Of a stretch of 58,007 bases of DNA, positions 42,544-50,771 are shown one piece after another. Where the stretch lies: NCBI GenBank assembly GCA_020849855.1, contig JADZFO010000020.1:1-58007 (forward strand), read 5' to 3'. The position numbers were made by a program, and so were the translations under genes. The notes below the pieces were generated by a model that searched no databases, had not been told where the DNA came from, and saw nothing but the letters and a program-made list of their open reading frames with translations. Numbering within the stretch: position 1 is the stretch's first letter; each line of letters starts with the position of its first letter. The stretch is from a bacterium. Its GTDB lineage: Bacteria > 4484-113 > JAFGCY01.

Positions 42544-43365
42544 GTGCCACTCACGCGCCAGCAGTTCTACGACTTCTACTACCCGCAGGTCAACGAGTTC
42601 CTGAAGCTGCAGCACTCGGGCCGTGATTCGATGGCCGTGGTGCCCTTTGAGCTCTGGCTGGAGCGCTGCCTGGCCCAGCTTCAGGCCGAGGGCCAGGATG
42701 AGCTCTGGGAAGCCGTCTACTACCGCTCCTGCTTCATCCGCTACAACATCTGGGCGCGCTGCGTGCCCAGCGAGGATCAGGCCCAGCAGCAGCAGATCAT
42801 CCAGCGCGCGCTGCATGACCTGCAGCGCCCGGCGCAGTCAGAAACCGGCAGGATCGGGGCGGCCTATGCGCGCCTGGCCATCCTGCTGGTGGGCTATGGC
42901 AACCTGGCGGAAAAGCCCCAGCCGGCGGAACTGCTGGATCTGATCAATTCGCTGCCGCCGGAGTACCAGGACCACCAGATCTGGCATCCACTCAGTGTGC
43001 TGGCCTTCGACCACAACATCCCCGAGCTGCTGGATCTCGCCTTCGAGCAGGAAACCATCAGCCCGCACAGCAAGTTCCCCCAGGCGGCGTGGCAGCGCAT
43101 CAACCTGATGTACCAGATCATGAACGGCAAGGCCACGCGCAAGGACGTTGAAGAGACGCTGAAGATCTACCACCTGCCCTCGCAGTTCAACGAGCTGCGC
43201 CGCCGCATGTGGCCGCGCCTGCAGGATATGGGCCTTATTGACCGCGAGCTGGAGCGCCTGCTGTCCACCCGCGAGCTGGAGTGCATCGTCACGGAGGTGG
43301 ATTTCAGCCAGCCGCGCCTGGAGAACATCCGCAACCGCGCGCCGGAAAAGGGCCAAGCGGACTAA
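42544..43365 (+). CDS. Unknown helical protein, SRQQF family copy 1
   Basis: 273 residues, soluble and helix-rich, with no known domain recognised. It is a paralogue of the protein encoded at 44148: both begin VPL(T/S)RQQF(Y/V)D(F/Y), share EAVYYR, LPEEY or LPPEY with D-x-QIWH, PHSK(F/Y)PQA(A/S)WQRINLMYQIM-(N/K)-GK, and end with R-x-PLE-like or R-x-D-x-RTHAP segments. The nearly invariant QRINLMYQIM block suggests a binding surface. A phosphoesterase gene follows after 3 nt and the paralogue 60 nt further, so the three genes may form one unit. Confidence 0.8.
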   Translation: MPLTRQQFYDFYYPQVNEFLKLQHSGRDSMAVVPFELWLERCLAQLQAEGQDELWEAVYYRSCFIRYNIWARCVPSEDQAQQQQIIQRALHDLQRPAQSETGRIGAAYARLAILLVGYGNLAEKPQPAELLDLINSLPPEYQDHQIWHPLSVLAFDHNIPELLDLAFEQETISPHSKFPQAAWQRINLMYQIMNGKATRKDVEETLKIYHLPSQFNELRRRMWPRLQDMGLIDRELERLLSTRELECIVTEVDFSQPRLENIRNRAPEKGQAD

Positions 43366-43368
43366 CCC

Positions 43369-44088
43369 ATGCGCATAGCCGTCCTCAGCGATATCCACGG
43401 CAACCTCAGCGCGCTGGAAGCGGTGCTGGACGATTTGCGCGTTGTTGCGCCGGATCTGGTCCTGCACGGCGGCGACCTTGCCGCGCCGGGCGCTGGCCCG
43501 GCCGAAGTACTGGACCGAATCATCGATCTCGGCTGGGAAGGCGTCATGGGCAACACGGATGAAATGCTCACCCGGCCGCAAAGCCTGCTGGATTTCGCCG
43601 CGCGCACGCCCCAGCTCGGGGCGATGAAGTCCGTGCTGGTCGAAATCGCCGAAGCTGCCCGCGCGCGGCTCAGCCAGCGCCACCTTGACTGGCTCGCCGC
43701 CCAGCCGCTGATCCTCAAGCAGCATGGGCTGGCGCTGGTGCATGCCAGCCCGGCAAGCTGCTGGGACTCGCCAGCGTCGGGGGCGGCAGATGATGAACTC
43801 AGCGCGTGCTACGGCGGCCTGGCCAGCCCGCTGGTCGCCTTCGGCCATCTGCACCAGCCCTTTATCCGCTCCCTGCCGGGCATCACCCTGGTCAACTGCG
43901 GCAGTGTCGGTCAGCCCTTTGACGGCGACACACGCGCCTCCTATCTGCTGGTAACGGACGGCGTGCCAGCCATCCGCCGGGTGGAATACGACATCGAAGC
44001 CGAGTGCCGCAGGCTGGCGGCCAGCGACGTGCCCTATGCCGATTGGGTCATCCGCATGCTGCGGGCCGGCCGCTACGGGCAGCCCTGA
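43369..44088 (+). CDS. Calcineurin-type metallophosphoesterase
   Basis: 239 residues with the metal-site motifs in order: DIHGN (in VLSDIHGNLSALEAVL), GGDL (LHGGDLAAPG), GNTDE (VMGNTDEML) and GHLHQPF (VAFGHLHQPFIRSLPG), then NCGSVGQPFDGD. This is the YfcE/MJ0936-like branch of phosphodiesterases. The last GH motif GH-x-H is complete, so it should be active on phosphodiesters or nucleotides. The substrate is unknown. It lies 3 nt after copy 1 and before copy 2 of the SRQQF family, hinting at a functional link. Confidence 0.9.
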   Translation: MRIAVLSDIHGNLSALEAVLDDLRVVAPDLVLHGGDLAAPGAGPAEVLDRIIDLGWEGVMGNTDEMLTRPQSLLDFAARTPQLGAMKSVLVEIAEAARARLSQRHLDWLAAQPLILKQHGLALVHASPASCWDSPASGAADDELSACYGGLASPLVAFGHLHQPFIRSLPGITLVNCGSVGQPFDGDTRASYLLVTDGVPAIRRVEYDIEAECRRLAASDVPYADWVIRMLRAGRYGQP

Positions 44089-44135
44089 GCAGCACCGCCA
44101 AAGCGACCGGTGCCGTTTTTACAGCAGCGCTCTGC

Positions 44136-44141
44136 CATAAT
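44136..44141 (+). promoter_or_regulatory. -10 hexamer CATAAT, leaderless GTG at 44148
   Basis: Ends 6 nt before GTG 44148, in the 59-nt gap after the phosphoesterase gene. Confidence 0.45.
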
Positions 44142-44147
44142 CTGTCC

Positions 44148-45020
44148 GTGCCCCTCAGCCGCCAGCAGTTCGTGGACTACATCTATCCCGAAGTCAACGT
44201 CTTCCTGATGCTGCAGCATCAGGGCCAGGATGCGCAGGCGCTGGAACAGTTCGACGCCTGGCTTCCCGGCAAGCTGGCCCAGCTTGAAGCTCTCGCCGCG
44301 GACGGTGACCCTCTGGCCGGAGAACTTGCCCAGGAACTGGCCCAGGAACTGGCCCAGGAACTGGCCCAGGAACTGGCCGAGGCTGTTTACTACCGCTGCA
44401 ACCTTTTGCGCGCCTCTTTCCTCTGGCGCCTGACGGCCAGCGAGGACCACGAGGGCCGCTGCGCCATAACCCGCGAGCTGCTGCAAACGCTGCAGCGCGA
44501 ACCGCAGACTGAAGCGGGCAGGATCCATCAGGCCCACTCGCAGCTTGCACTGATGGTGACGGCCTATAACGACTTTGACGAGAAGCCGTCCGTGGCCGGG
44601 ATCCTCGCTGCGCTCGAAGCCCTGCCCGAAGAGTATCGCGACCAGCAGATCTGGCACCACATGACCATCGTGGCCTACGACTACGGCCTGCCAGCGCTGA
44701 TGGAAGTCGCCTTCGAGCACGAGACGATGCACCCGCACAGCAAGTACCCGCAGGCCTCCTGGCAGCGCATCAACCTGATGTACCAGATCATGAAGGGCAA
44801 GGTCTCGCGCCGCGACGTCGAGGAGATGATCAAGGTGATGTTTCTGCCGACGCAGTTCGAGGAGTTCCGGCGGCGGATGTGCCCGGCCCTGCGCGAGGCG
44901 GGGCTCTTTGACGCCGAGATGGAGCAGCGCCTGGCGCAGCGCGAGGCCGAAGCCGCCGCCGCGGAGCCGGACTTCCACCAGTCGCGCATGGACTCCGTGC
45001 GGACCCACGCACCGGGCTAG
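44148..45020 (+). CDS. Unknown helical protein, SRQQF family copy 2
   Basis: 290 residues, a paralogue of the protein encoded at 42544 with the same order of blocks (VPLSRQQFVDYIYPEVNVFL, AEAVYYRCNLLRAS, LPEEYRDQQIWHHM, PHSKYPQASWQRINLMYQIM). It differs by an insertion of five ELAQ-type repeats before EAVYYR, encoded by a 12-bp tandem repeat, which lengthens one helix by five turns or so. No function known. Confidence 0.8.
   Translation: MPLSRQQFVDYIYPEVNVFLMLQHQGQDAQALEQFDAWLPGKLAQLEALAADGDPLAGELAQELAQELAQELAQELAEAVYYRCNLLRASFLWRLTASEDHEGRCAITRELLQTLQREPQTEAGRIHQAHSQLALMVTAYNDFDEKPSVAGILAALEALPEEYRDQQIWHHMTIVAYDYGLPALMEVAFEHETMHPHSKYPQASWQRINLMYQIMKGKVSRRDVEEMIKVMFLPTQFEEFRRRMCPALREAGLFDAEMEQRLAQREAEAAAAEPDFHQSRMDSVRTHAPG
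44322..44381 (+). repeat. 12-bp in-frame tandem repeat (5 units)
   Basis: Five units of GAACTGGCCCAG, the first and last slightly changed, encode ELAQ four times and ELAE once. The copy number may vary between strains without frame loss. Confidence 0.85.
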
Positions 45021-45229
45021 GCTGGGCGGGCGGAATGCATCCCCTTCGCGTCGGTGGAGGGCGTAATCGGCGGGGCAGGGGGAGGTATTCCCAGAAAGCA
45101 GGAACCACAGCATCACTTTGTGGCGTGGATAAAATAATGACTCACTGTTGCTGACAAAGAAGCTATGGCTCAAAGTGGTCGAATCAGACTCAGGTGGGGA
45201 ATCTGGTTTCCCATGCCAAGAGAGATAAC

Positions 45230-46015
45230 GTGACGAAGAAACACCAACGAGTTCAGATCGGCAGGATCTTCCAGCTGGAGATGTGGCCGGGACAATATGC
45301 GCTACTCGCTCCGATCGAGATTTCACGGGGATGTATGAAAGGTTGTGTTGTCACCTACGTCTTCAGGCCAGGAAAAGACGCGGCCGAATTGGCCCGGACT
45401 GCCACAATTGATGATCTGCTCTTCCCTCCGACCTTTCTGCCCAGGAGTGAATTTACCGATGGAGTCTCCCTGACTGACACTGGCTATGCATTAAGTGCCG
45501 AATTCCAACCATACGTTAGACACATCTTTTCTGCTGGGGGTTTCTTTGCAACCGATGGAGAACCTGTAGAAGATGGAGTCTATCCGGAATGGGATATGTG
45601 TGTTAGCTATGTTGACGGGCTTACGTATGAAATTGCAAGAGAATCGGGTCTTGAGCCGAACGAATCAGGAATCGAGAAGCTGTTTCGTCAACGACTTGCC
45701 GACAGTTCAACTGAGCTCAGCGAAACGAGTGTAAACAGTACGAGGGCAATGTTGAAGATCAGCATTCCTTATGACCAGCTGGGAAACGGAGACTCTCCCC
45801 TGCATGAAGTCAACGATCTAGCTGATGAACTGGCGCACCGCTTTGTGGCAGGCAAAATTGGCACGCTCGATGGGGATGGCTACGATGCCCTGGCTGCCGA
45901 CATTTTCTTTATGATCAAGCCCAAGCGATATCCCGACGCGGTTCAGGAAGCCAGACGCTACTTACAGGAGAAAGGAATCGATGAGTACTCAATATCAGGA
46001 CTGCAGCTTATCTGA
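45230..46015 (+). CDS. Hypothetical protein, possible immunity protein
   Basis: 261 residues from GTG 45230, placed after AGAGATAAC. An upstream start at 45194 is possible. The N-terminus KHQRVQIGRIFQLEMWPGQY recalls Imm26-like immunity domains (G-x-I-F-x-(I/L)-P/E-x-x-x-G-x-Y), but the match is weak. The rest (FSAGGFFATDGEPVEDGVYP, HEVNDLADELAHRFVAGK) is unrecognised. AT-richer codon use than its upstream neighbours and the following toxin-tail cassette point to a polymorphic-toxin locus. Confidence 0.6.
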   Translation: MTKKHQRVQIGRIFQLEMWPGQYALLAPIEISRGCMKGCVVTYVFRPGKDAAELARTATIDDLLFPPTFLPRSEFTDGVSLTDTGYALSAEFQPYVRHIFSAGGFFATDGEPVEDGVYPEWDMCVSYVDGLTYEIARESGLEPNESGIEKLFRQRLADSSTELSETSVNSTRAMLKISIPYDQLGNGDSPLHEVNDLADELAHRFVAGKIGTLDGDGYDALAADIFFMIKPKRYPDAVQEARRYLQEKGIDEYSISGLQLI

Positions 46016-46184
46016 GAAGCTCTTGATAGCATGACTTGGCCGACCCGCCGGGCCAGCCGGACTGGGATGACCGGGCTATCGCCTTGGCTAAGGGCGCGCG
46101 CCGGTCTCGCTGTATGGCAGCGGCAATGCCGGTAAACATGGGGTATGGACAAAGAAGGGCGGCGGTGGCGTCGCCGTCGGTCAG

Positions 46185-47207
46185 ATGGGCGGTGGCGGCA
46201 GCTCGGATGACGGCCGGAGGCCGCCAGGCGGCGGCGGTGGTGGCGGCAGGAGAGGAGGCGGCCCTCATACGCTCTATCTGGCCCATGGCGACGGCAGCCG
46301 GACCGCCGTAACCGTGAACAACCCACCGAGCAGAAGCACCGGCGGCGGGGGCAGCGGCCAGTACTTTGGGCTTGGGGGCGGCGGCCGTGGCGGCTTCATG
46401 TACGGCGGAGTGCCTAACCTCAGCGCCATGGTTATGGAAGCCTATGGCGAGGTTTGGGACCGCAGCGCTTACGAGGGTGGGACGCCACAGGCGCAGGACA
46501 GAAACCATCATGGAGGAAGTGGCGGCGGGGGCGGAAAAATGCCAAGGTTGTTCACCAGCGCAATGGCTGGGCTTAAAGCAGAGCCGTGGTGGGAAGAGCT
46601 GTGGGGCGGCATTACCAACTTCTGGAATAGCCTGGATAGTCCTTGGGCAAAAATGGCATTTATTGCCGGGGTAGTTGTTGGCACGGCCATCGGCGTGGCA
46701 ACTGGCTGGGGATGGATTGCAGCGTTGGCATTCGGCGGGCTAATTGGTCTTGGCTTTCAAGTTGCGGGAGCTTTAGGAGATACTCTATCTGGCGGTGCTG
46801 GCAGTGCGTACTTGAGTGATGCATTGGGGCCTACTGGTCTCGCGATACTTAACGCAACGTACTGGACAGCAGTTGCAGTAACAACTATCGCTGGGATACT
46901 CTCAGGTGCTCTCATTAGAGGCCCATGGCAGTTGATTGAAGGACGTGCGCCGGCTCCAGGGACGTCATTGCCTTTTGGACGCATTGCAAGGGTAACTCCT
47001 GATGGCATAAAGAATACCTACTTCTATGATTGGCGAGGTAGGCTAGTTTGGAGAACCGACTGGAATTCTGGTGGCAAAGGGTTTGGTCCAGGACATGGAA
47101 GTCGCATGATTCGACCAGGGTTCCCCGGCAAAGGAAACAAGGTTCCACCGAGTAGTGTGCCGCCGTGGTATCGTTTAAAGCCACGACCACCTAAAGGACC
47201 AAAGTGA
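46185..47207 (+). CDS. Displaced toxin tail (Rhs/polymorphic-toxin type cassette)
   Basis: The frame is open from 46092 (after TAA 46089), where it reads PVSLYGSGNAGKHGVWTKKG. LYGSGN-like text follows the core of Rhs-type proteins, but no core is present, so this is a displaced tail. ATG 46185 is the first start. A Gly-rich linker (PSRSTGGGGSGQYFGLGGGG) leads to MPRLFTSAMAG, two membrane-type segments (MAFIAGVVVGTAIGVATGWG, WTAVAVTTIAGILSGALI) and a basic C-terminal domain (DGIKNTYFYDWRGRLVWRTD, GFGPGHGSRM) that is probably the toxin. The toxin class is not assigned. It overlaps the next gene (TGATG), the usual toxin-immunity arrangement. Confidence 0.65.
   Translation: MGGGGSSDDGRRPPGGGGGGGRRGGGPHTLYLAHGDGSRTAVTVNNPPSRSTGGGGSGQYFGLGGGGRGGFMYGGVPNLSAMVMEAYGEVWDRSAYEGGTPQAQDRNHHGGSGGGGGKMPRLFTSAMAGLKAEPWWEELWGGITNFWNSLDSPWAKMAFIAGVVVGTAIGVATGWGWIAALAFGGLIGLGFQVAGALGDTLSGGAGSAYLSDALGPTGLAILNATYWTAVAVTTIAGILSGALIRGPWQLIEGRAPAPGTSLPFGRIARVTPDGIKNTYFYDWRGRLVWRTDWNSGGKGFGPGHGSRMIRPGFPGKGNKVPPSSVPPWYRLKPRPPKGPK
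46280..46569 (+). repeat. Toxin-linker repeat, copy 1 (intact frame)
   Basis: 290 bp nearly identical to 47951-48226. It encodes AHGDGSRTAVTVNNPPSRS, the Gly-rich linker and PRLFTSAMA. Such shared segments allow recombination that swaps toxin tails. Confidence 0.85.
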
Positions 47208-47659
47208 TGCGCAACCAACTGGGATCAGCGAATCTGACTGACTTCATGACACGCTTCGGACGCTCGTCTGATGGTTGGTTGTCAGCGATCCGTTACCTTC
47301 CACTTGATGAATCACTTACTCTGGAGTTTCATTTGTTTGACTTGGCGACGATGAAAATTGAAGAATCTACCGAGTTTAGTGTGCTGCGTGTTTACTTCCA
47401 AGGGGTCCGCCAAGTCATCTTTGGTAGGAAAGAACTGGGAGACCCGTCATTTGTACAGGTTGATTCAATCAACTGCAAGTTCTTCAAGTACAATTCTGCG
47501 AATCTTCTCTTCTTTGATTTTGCCCCCAGATGGACAGATGCAGAGGATCCAGTAGAAGCCGTGCGGAGTCTCTCGCTCGATCAGTTCCTTGATTCACAAG
47601 GTCTTTGCGTTGCAGTGTCAGCAGAATGGGAAATTCATGGAACTGTTCCAAATCATTGA
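47207..47659 (+). CDS. Candidate immunity protein for the first toxin tail
   Basis: 150 residues from ATG 47207, which shares one base with the toxin stop. Acidic, strand-rich and cytosolic (SLTLEFHLFDLATMKIEEST, FFDFAPRWTDAEDPVEAVRSLSLDQFL), as expected of an immunity protein. AT-richer than host genes. No family recognised, and the role is inferred from the one-base overlap and order. Confidence 0.65.
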   Translation: MRNQLGSANLTDFMTRFGRSSDGWLSAIRYLPLDESLTLEFHLFDLATMKIEESTEFSVLRVYFQGVRQVIFGRKELGDPSFVQVDSINCKFFKYNSANLLFFDFAPRWTDAEDPVEAVRSLSLDQFLDSQGLCVAVSAEWEIHGTVPNH

Positions 47660-47930
47660 GGCAACTCTCATGCTTTCCATTGGTTTGACTATGCTCGCAA
47701 GTAGGCTTTGGTGGGAAGATTTGACCTTTCCCATGAATACAACAAAGATTGCAAATGAATTCCTGCCAGGATCGAGTCTGGGAGAGGAAGTCAGGAGCGC
47801 AGAGGTGGACGAGGTGCACAGGGAGCAAGTCACGGCAGTCGATTGCACTGAGCTGAAGCTGCGGTTGAAAGAGCTGGCGGCGCGGATCTGCTGTATGGCT
47901 GGCTCTAGCTTGTACTGGTGGACAGAGTAG
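47637..47930 (+). CDS. Doubtful small ORF between toxin cassettes
   Basis: A frame of 97 residues from ATG 47637 (or 86 from 47670) with a hydrophobic start (IIEATLMLSIGLTMLAS) and an acidic then helical rest (SLGEEVRSAEVDEVHREQVT). It overlaps the immunity gene end and stops at TAG 47928-47930 just before the second linker copy, in the same frame as that linker. It may be a remnant of an earlier toxin tail or chance. Confidence 0.3.
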   Translation: MELFQIIEATLMLSIGLTMLASRLWWEDLTFPMNTTKIANEFLPGSSLGEEVRSAEVDEVHREQVTAVDCTELKLRLKELAARICCMAGSSLYWWTE

Positions 47931-47950
47931 CGGCATCGGCGCCTATACTG

Positions 47951-48226
47951 GGCCCATGGCGACGGCAGCCGGACCGCCGTAACCGTGAACAACCCACCGA
48001 GCAGAAGCACCGGCGGCGGGGGCAGCGGCCAGTACTTTGGGCTTGGGGGCGGCGGACGGGGCGGCTTCATGTACGGCGGAGTGCCACACCTCAGCGCTAT
48101 CATGATGGAAGCCTATGGCGAGGTCTGGGACCGCAGCGCCGCAGGCGAAGAACAGGAATCACCACGGGGTTGGAAGTGGCGGCGGGGGCGGGAGGATGCC
48201 GAGGTTGTTCACGAGCGCCATGGCTG
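47951..48226 (+). repeat. Toxin-linker repeat, copy 2 (broken frame)
   Basis: Matches 46280-46569 but has lost 17 nt after CGCAGCG (position 48138) and gained 3 nt later. The first 188 bp align without gaps. The 17-nt loss breaks the frame inside the linker. Confidence 0.85.
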
Positions 48227-48342
48227 AGTTTGGTTGGAAGAAAGATGGCACACTTGACCCGAATGTCCCATTGCTTCCAGATAACCGTGCACTCGAGGGA
48301 CTTCTTATGGAGTCTGATATAGTGTGGTGTAGTCGTTCATGA
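47952..48342 (+). pseudogene. Second displaced toxin tail, frameshifted
   Basis: The linker frame (AHGDGSRTAVTVNN to EVWDRSAAGEE) runs to TGA near 48227 because of the 17-nt deletion. The restored frame reads NRNHHGVGSGGGGRMPRLFT, then SAMAEFGWKKDGTLDPNVPL and a short end DIVWCSRS at 48342. Only about 40 residues follow the linker, far less than in copy 1, so the toxin domain itself is also mostly lost. The end still overlaps the next gene by ATGA. Confidence 0.7.
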
Positions 48343-48731
48343 GTCAAACTCTATACCTTGGCTTGCACGAGATTGCTCATACACGGCATGTTGCAGCACT
48401 CGATTTGTCGCTTAGTAGGCGATTAAACGACGGCATTGTAGTTACACTCGAGAGACCACTGCCAAGTGATGTTTTTTCTGATTCAAGTGATTTGGGCGCT
48501 TCTCCGATAGATAAACTTGTGCTCTTTGCTAGATGGCAGGGAGAGTACTTGAACTCAAGATTAGTATTCTTGTTGCCAATCACATTTCTAGTTTCTAGAA
48601 CTATGAGGGTCAATGTCTACGCTTTCCGTGGCACTGATTTCAGTTACATCAAATCATATCCTGATGACTGGGGAGAACTTTACTGGAGCAAGCGTCAGTT
48701 GTTTGCGCAGGAAGATTTACAGGACCCATAG
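48339..48731 (+). CDS. Candidate orphan immunity protein
   Basis: 130 residues from ATG 48339, overlapping the stop of the broken toxin tail (ATGA). AT-rich and soluble (ALDLSLSRRLNDGIVVTLER, FRGTDFSYIKSYPDDWGELY). The same position behind a tail as the gene at 47207 suggests an immunity gene kept after its toxin decayed. No family recognised. Confidence 0.6.
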   Translation: MSQTLYLGLHEIAHTRHVAALDLSLSRRLNDGIVVTLERPLPSDVFSDSSDLGASPIDKLVLFARWQGEYLNSRLVFLLPITFLVSRTMRVNVYAFRGTDFSYIKSYPDDWGELYWSKRQLFAQEDLQDP

Positions 48732-48773
48732 GTTCACGTTTGGATTACATGTTCTATAGATGTTATTACATTA

Positions 48774-48790
48774 CACGCAGCTTCTGCGTG
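48774..48790. terminator. Short hairpin after the last immunity gene
   Basis: CACGCAG-CTT-CTGCGTG is a perfect 7-bp stem. It lacks a clear T-run, so termination is only likely. Confidence 0.4.
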
Positions 48791-49630
48791 GTGTATTGAG
48801 TCCAGGCAAATGAGGTCGTCCAAGCTACCGCCTGTAGGTTTTGCGTCAGCTGTCAGTGATTAGCCTCGAATGCCAGCCCAAGGTGGTTCTGGCGGCGAAG
48901 GCAATTCTGCCAGCGGCCGAACGCCCAGGTAGGCCAAGAAACCGCTCGGCTCTACAGGTCATGGGCTCGCTGTACTTACCAGTACATCTAACTCCGACGG
49001 CTGAGCTCTAACAGTTGCCTCACCCCCGCCAGCAGCGCGTATGCAACCGGTGGCCCATGACCGCCAACTGCAGGCAGGCTCAATACCTTGTTGCACGGCT
49101 TCCAGCCCGGACCGCAGGCCAAGGGCAGCGTGACCAGATGACTTCGAGGCATCTGGCCTAGGCAGCGGCCGATGAAGGCCTACCTGCCGGGCACCGAGCT
49201 GCCGGGCTGGAATGACTCGCCTTTCCATTCGATAAGGGCAGCAGCACAGCGCCGTGTTCTGCCATGGCCTGGGATGCGTCTGGCTCCACGACTCTCTTCC
49301 TGCCGAGCATCCCGACCCTGCGTTTCCAACTTTGGTGTTTTGGTGCTGAGATCCCTCTCGCGGCCCTGGAGCCATGCCGGCGGCACGTCTGGCTCAGTTT
49401 TGATAAACAGGGCGCTTGTCAAGACTGCGCAAGTTAAGTGCATGGCTGGTGGGGTATCTGTCTGGCGCCAGGCTTGTGGTCTTTGACGTGTGCTCACCTG
49501 TCGGTAGTCATCACTTTCAGAGCCATGCAAGCTGCCGGTCCGAAACTCGCAAGAGTCACGCTGAGCGGGCTTCAGACTGCCGCCGGGGCAGTTTTAAGGT
49601 ATACGGGAGTGTCCTTGCTTTTCAAAACGT
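48791..49630. other. Long intergenic region without recognisable genes
   Basis: About 840 bp with no ORF showing family motifs, a ribosome site or plausible composition. I looked for tmRNA, RNase P RNA, SRP RNA and tRNA landmarks on both strands and found none. A decayed gene or unknown RNA is possible. Confidence 0.4.
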
Positions 49631-49795
49631 CGTTTTCGGTGCGGATTGGGCTTCAAAGGTTAAATCCGAAGATCTCGCTCCTTGAAAAGGTGCTTCTCAC
49701 GTTGGGAATGTGGCCCCTCAGGTTAAATCGCGCTGCGGGCGAAGCAAAGTTCAAACAGCGCATTTCGGTGTGTTTGCGGCGTTTCAGGTTAAATC
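49631..49795 (+). repeat. Degenerate ~36-bp repeat, three units, 63-66 bp apart
   Basis: Three AGGTTAAATC cores at 49657-49666, 49720-49729 and 49786-49795. Units 1 and 3 also share an upstream half of the form TTTCGGTG about 16 nt before the core. A related set in opposite orientation lies at 56602-56770. Function unknown. Confidence 0.6.
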
Positions 49796-49940
49796 CCAGA
49801 GCCTTAGGCGCAGTGCCGAAGATCCCGCATTTGCAGGACTGTGCAATGAAGGGCGGCCTCAGCGGAGGGCGGGCAGGCCTTGCTGCCCTGCCGCGCTGCG
49901 GCGTGGAGGCCGCCAGGTTGACAGCTCAGGCTTCCTGGGT

Positions 49941-50010
49941 TACACTCCCCCTCCCGCCGCCGGGCTGGGCGCCTTGGCGCGCAGGTCCAGGCGGCTAAAG
50001 AGGAGCTTTC
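49941..50010 (+). promoter_or_regulatory. Leader of the rplU-rpmA operon
   Basis: GGTTACACTC (49939-49948) looks like a -10 box (TACACT). The leader of about 65 nt is C-rich and carries GAGGAG (50000-50005) before ATG 50011. Ribosomal protein leaders often regulate, but no known L21 leader motif was recognised. Confidence 0.4.
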
Positions 50011-50322
50011 ATGATTGCGATCATTGAGATCAAGGGCAAGCAGTACCGCGTCGCCGAGCAGCAGGTCTTCCGGACCCTGCAGGTGGCCGGTGAGCCGGGC
50101 GATACTGTCAACGCGGACCGCGTGCTGGCCACCATCGAGGGTGACAAGCTGAACCTGGGCAAGCCGGCGCTGGAAGGCGCGGCGGTGACCCTGGAGATCG
50201 TGCGCCATGCCAAGACGCCGAAGATCACGGTCTTCCGCTTCCAGAGCAAGAAGAACGTGAAGCGCACCAAGGGCTACCGCGACAAGATCAGCTATCTGCG
50301 CGTCAAGAGCATCTCGGCCTAG
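50011..50322 (+). CDS. rplU: Ribosomal protein L21
   Basis: 103-residue large-subunit protein. Family blocks are present: [55 protein letters not shown] and [20 protein letters not shown], the rRNA-binding tail. First gene of the conserved order rplU-rpmA-obg. Confidence 0.98.
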   Translation: MIAIIEIKGKQYRVAEQQVFRTLQVAGEPGDTVNADRVLATIEGDKLNLGKPALEGAAVTLEIVRHAKTPKITVFRFQSKKNVKRTKGYRDKISYLRVKSISA

Positions 50323-50402
50323 CAGGGCCTGGCTGCGGGGCCGCGGGTGCGGCCGGAACCAGGGCCGCAAGCTGCGGGCCAGACAAGAGTGAGGACACTG
50401 AT

Positions 50403-50657
50403 ATGGCACATAAAAAGGGTCTAGGAAGCAGTAAGAACGGGCGCGACTCCACCGCCCAGCGCCGTGGCATCAAGGCCTACGGCGGCGAGAAGGTCAAGAG
50501 CGGCAGCATCATCGTGCGCCAGGTCGGCCTCTCGATCCGTGCCGGCGAGTTTGTCGGCGTGGGCAAGGACTACACGCTCTTCGCGCTGCAGCCCGGCACC
50601 GTGGGCTACCGCATCCACTGCGGCCGGCGCGAGGCTTTCGTGATACCGGCGGCCTAG
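50403..50657 (+). CDS. rpmA: Ribosomal protein L27
   Basis: 84 residues starting [20 protein letters not shown], the flexible N-terminus that reaches the peptidyl-transferase centre, followed by [20 protein letters not shown] and GKDYTLFAL. It begins directly with MAHKKG, so no N-terminal pre-peptide of the Firmicutes type is present. AGTGAGGA-like bases precede the ATG. A terminator follows at 50699. Confidence 0.98.
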   Translation: MAHKKGLGSSKNGRDSTAQRRGIKAYGGEKVKSGSIIVRQVGLSIRAGEFVGVGKDYTLFALQPGTVGYRIHCGRREAFVIPAA

Positions 50658-50698
50658 GCTGCCTGGCAGAAGCCCGGCCTGAATACATAGGAATGGAA

Positions 50699-50722
50699 GG
50701 GCGGCCTGCGGGCCGCCCTTTT
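50699..50722 (+). terminator. Intrinsic terminator after rpmA
   Basis: GGGCGGCC (50699-50706), loop TGCG, GGCCGCCC (50711-50718), then TTTT. It separates rplU-rpmA from the obg-like gene, which has its own -10 box. Confidence 0.85.
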
Positions 50723-50758
50723 GCGTTTATGCTCCGGCGTCTGCCGCGGGCAGAGGCA

Positions 50759-50764
50759 TAAAAT
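50759..50764 (+). promoter_or_regulatory. -10 hexamer TAAAAT, leaderless GTG of the Obg-like gene
   Basis: Ends 7 nt before GTG 50772, after the terminator. It places the start at VLVDELQIECIGGKGGNGS, the normal Obg N-terminus. Confidence 0.6.
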
Positions 50765-50771
50765 AAGAACA

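Noticed and set aside
48959..49375. 138-residue ORF on the minus strand in the long intergenic region
   Set aside because: No motif, no ribosome site and low-complexity composition.
49631..49795. CRISPR array (about 36-bp repeats every 63-66 bp)
   Set aside because: The repeats match at only part of their length, the middle unit is poor, only three exist and no cas gene is present.
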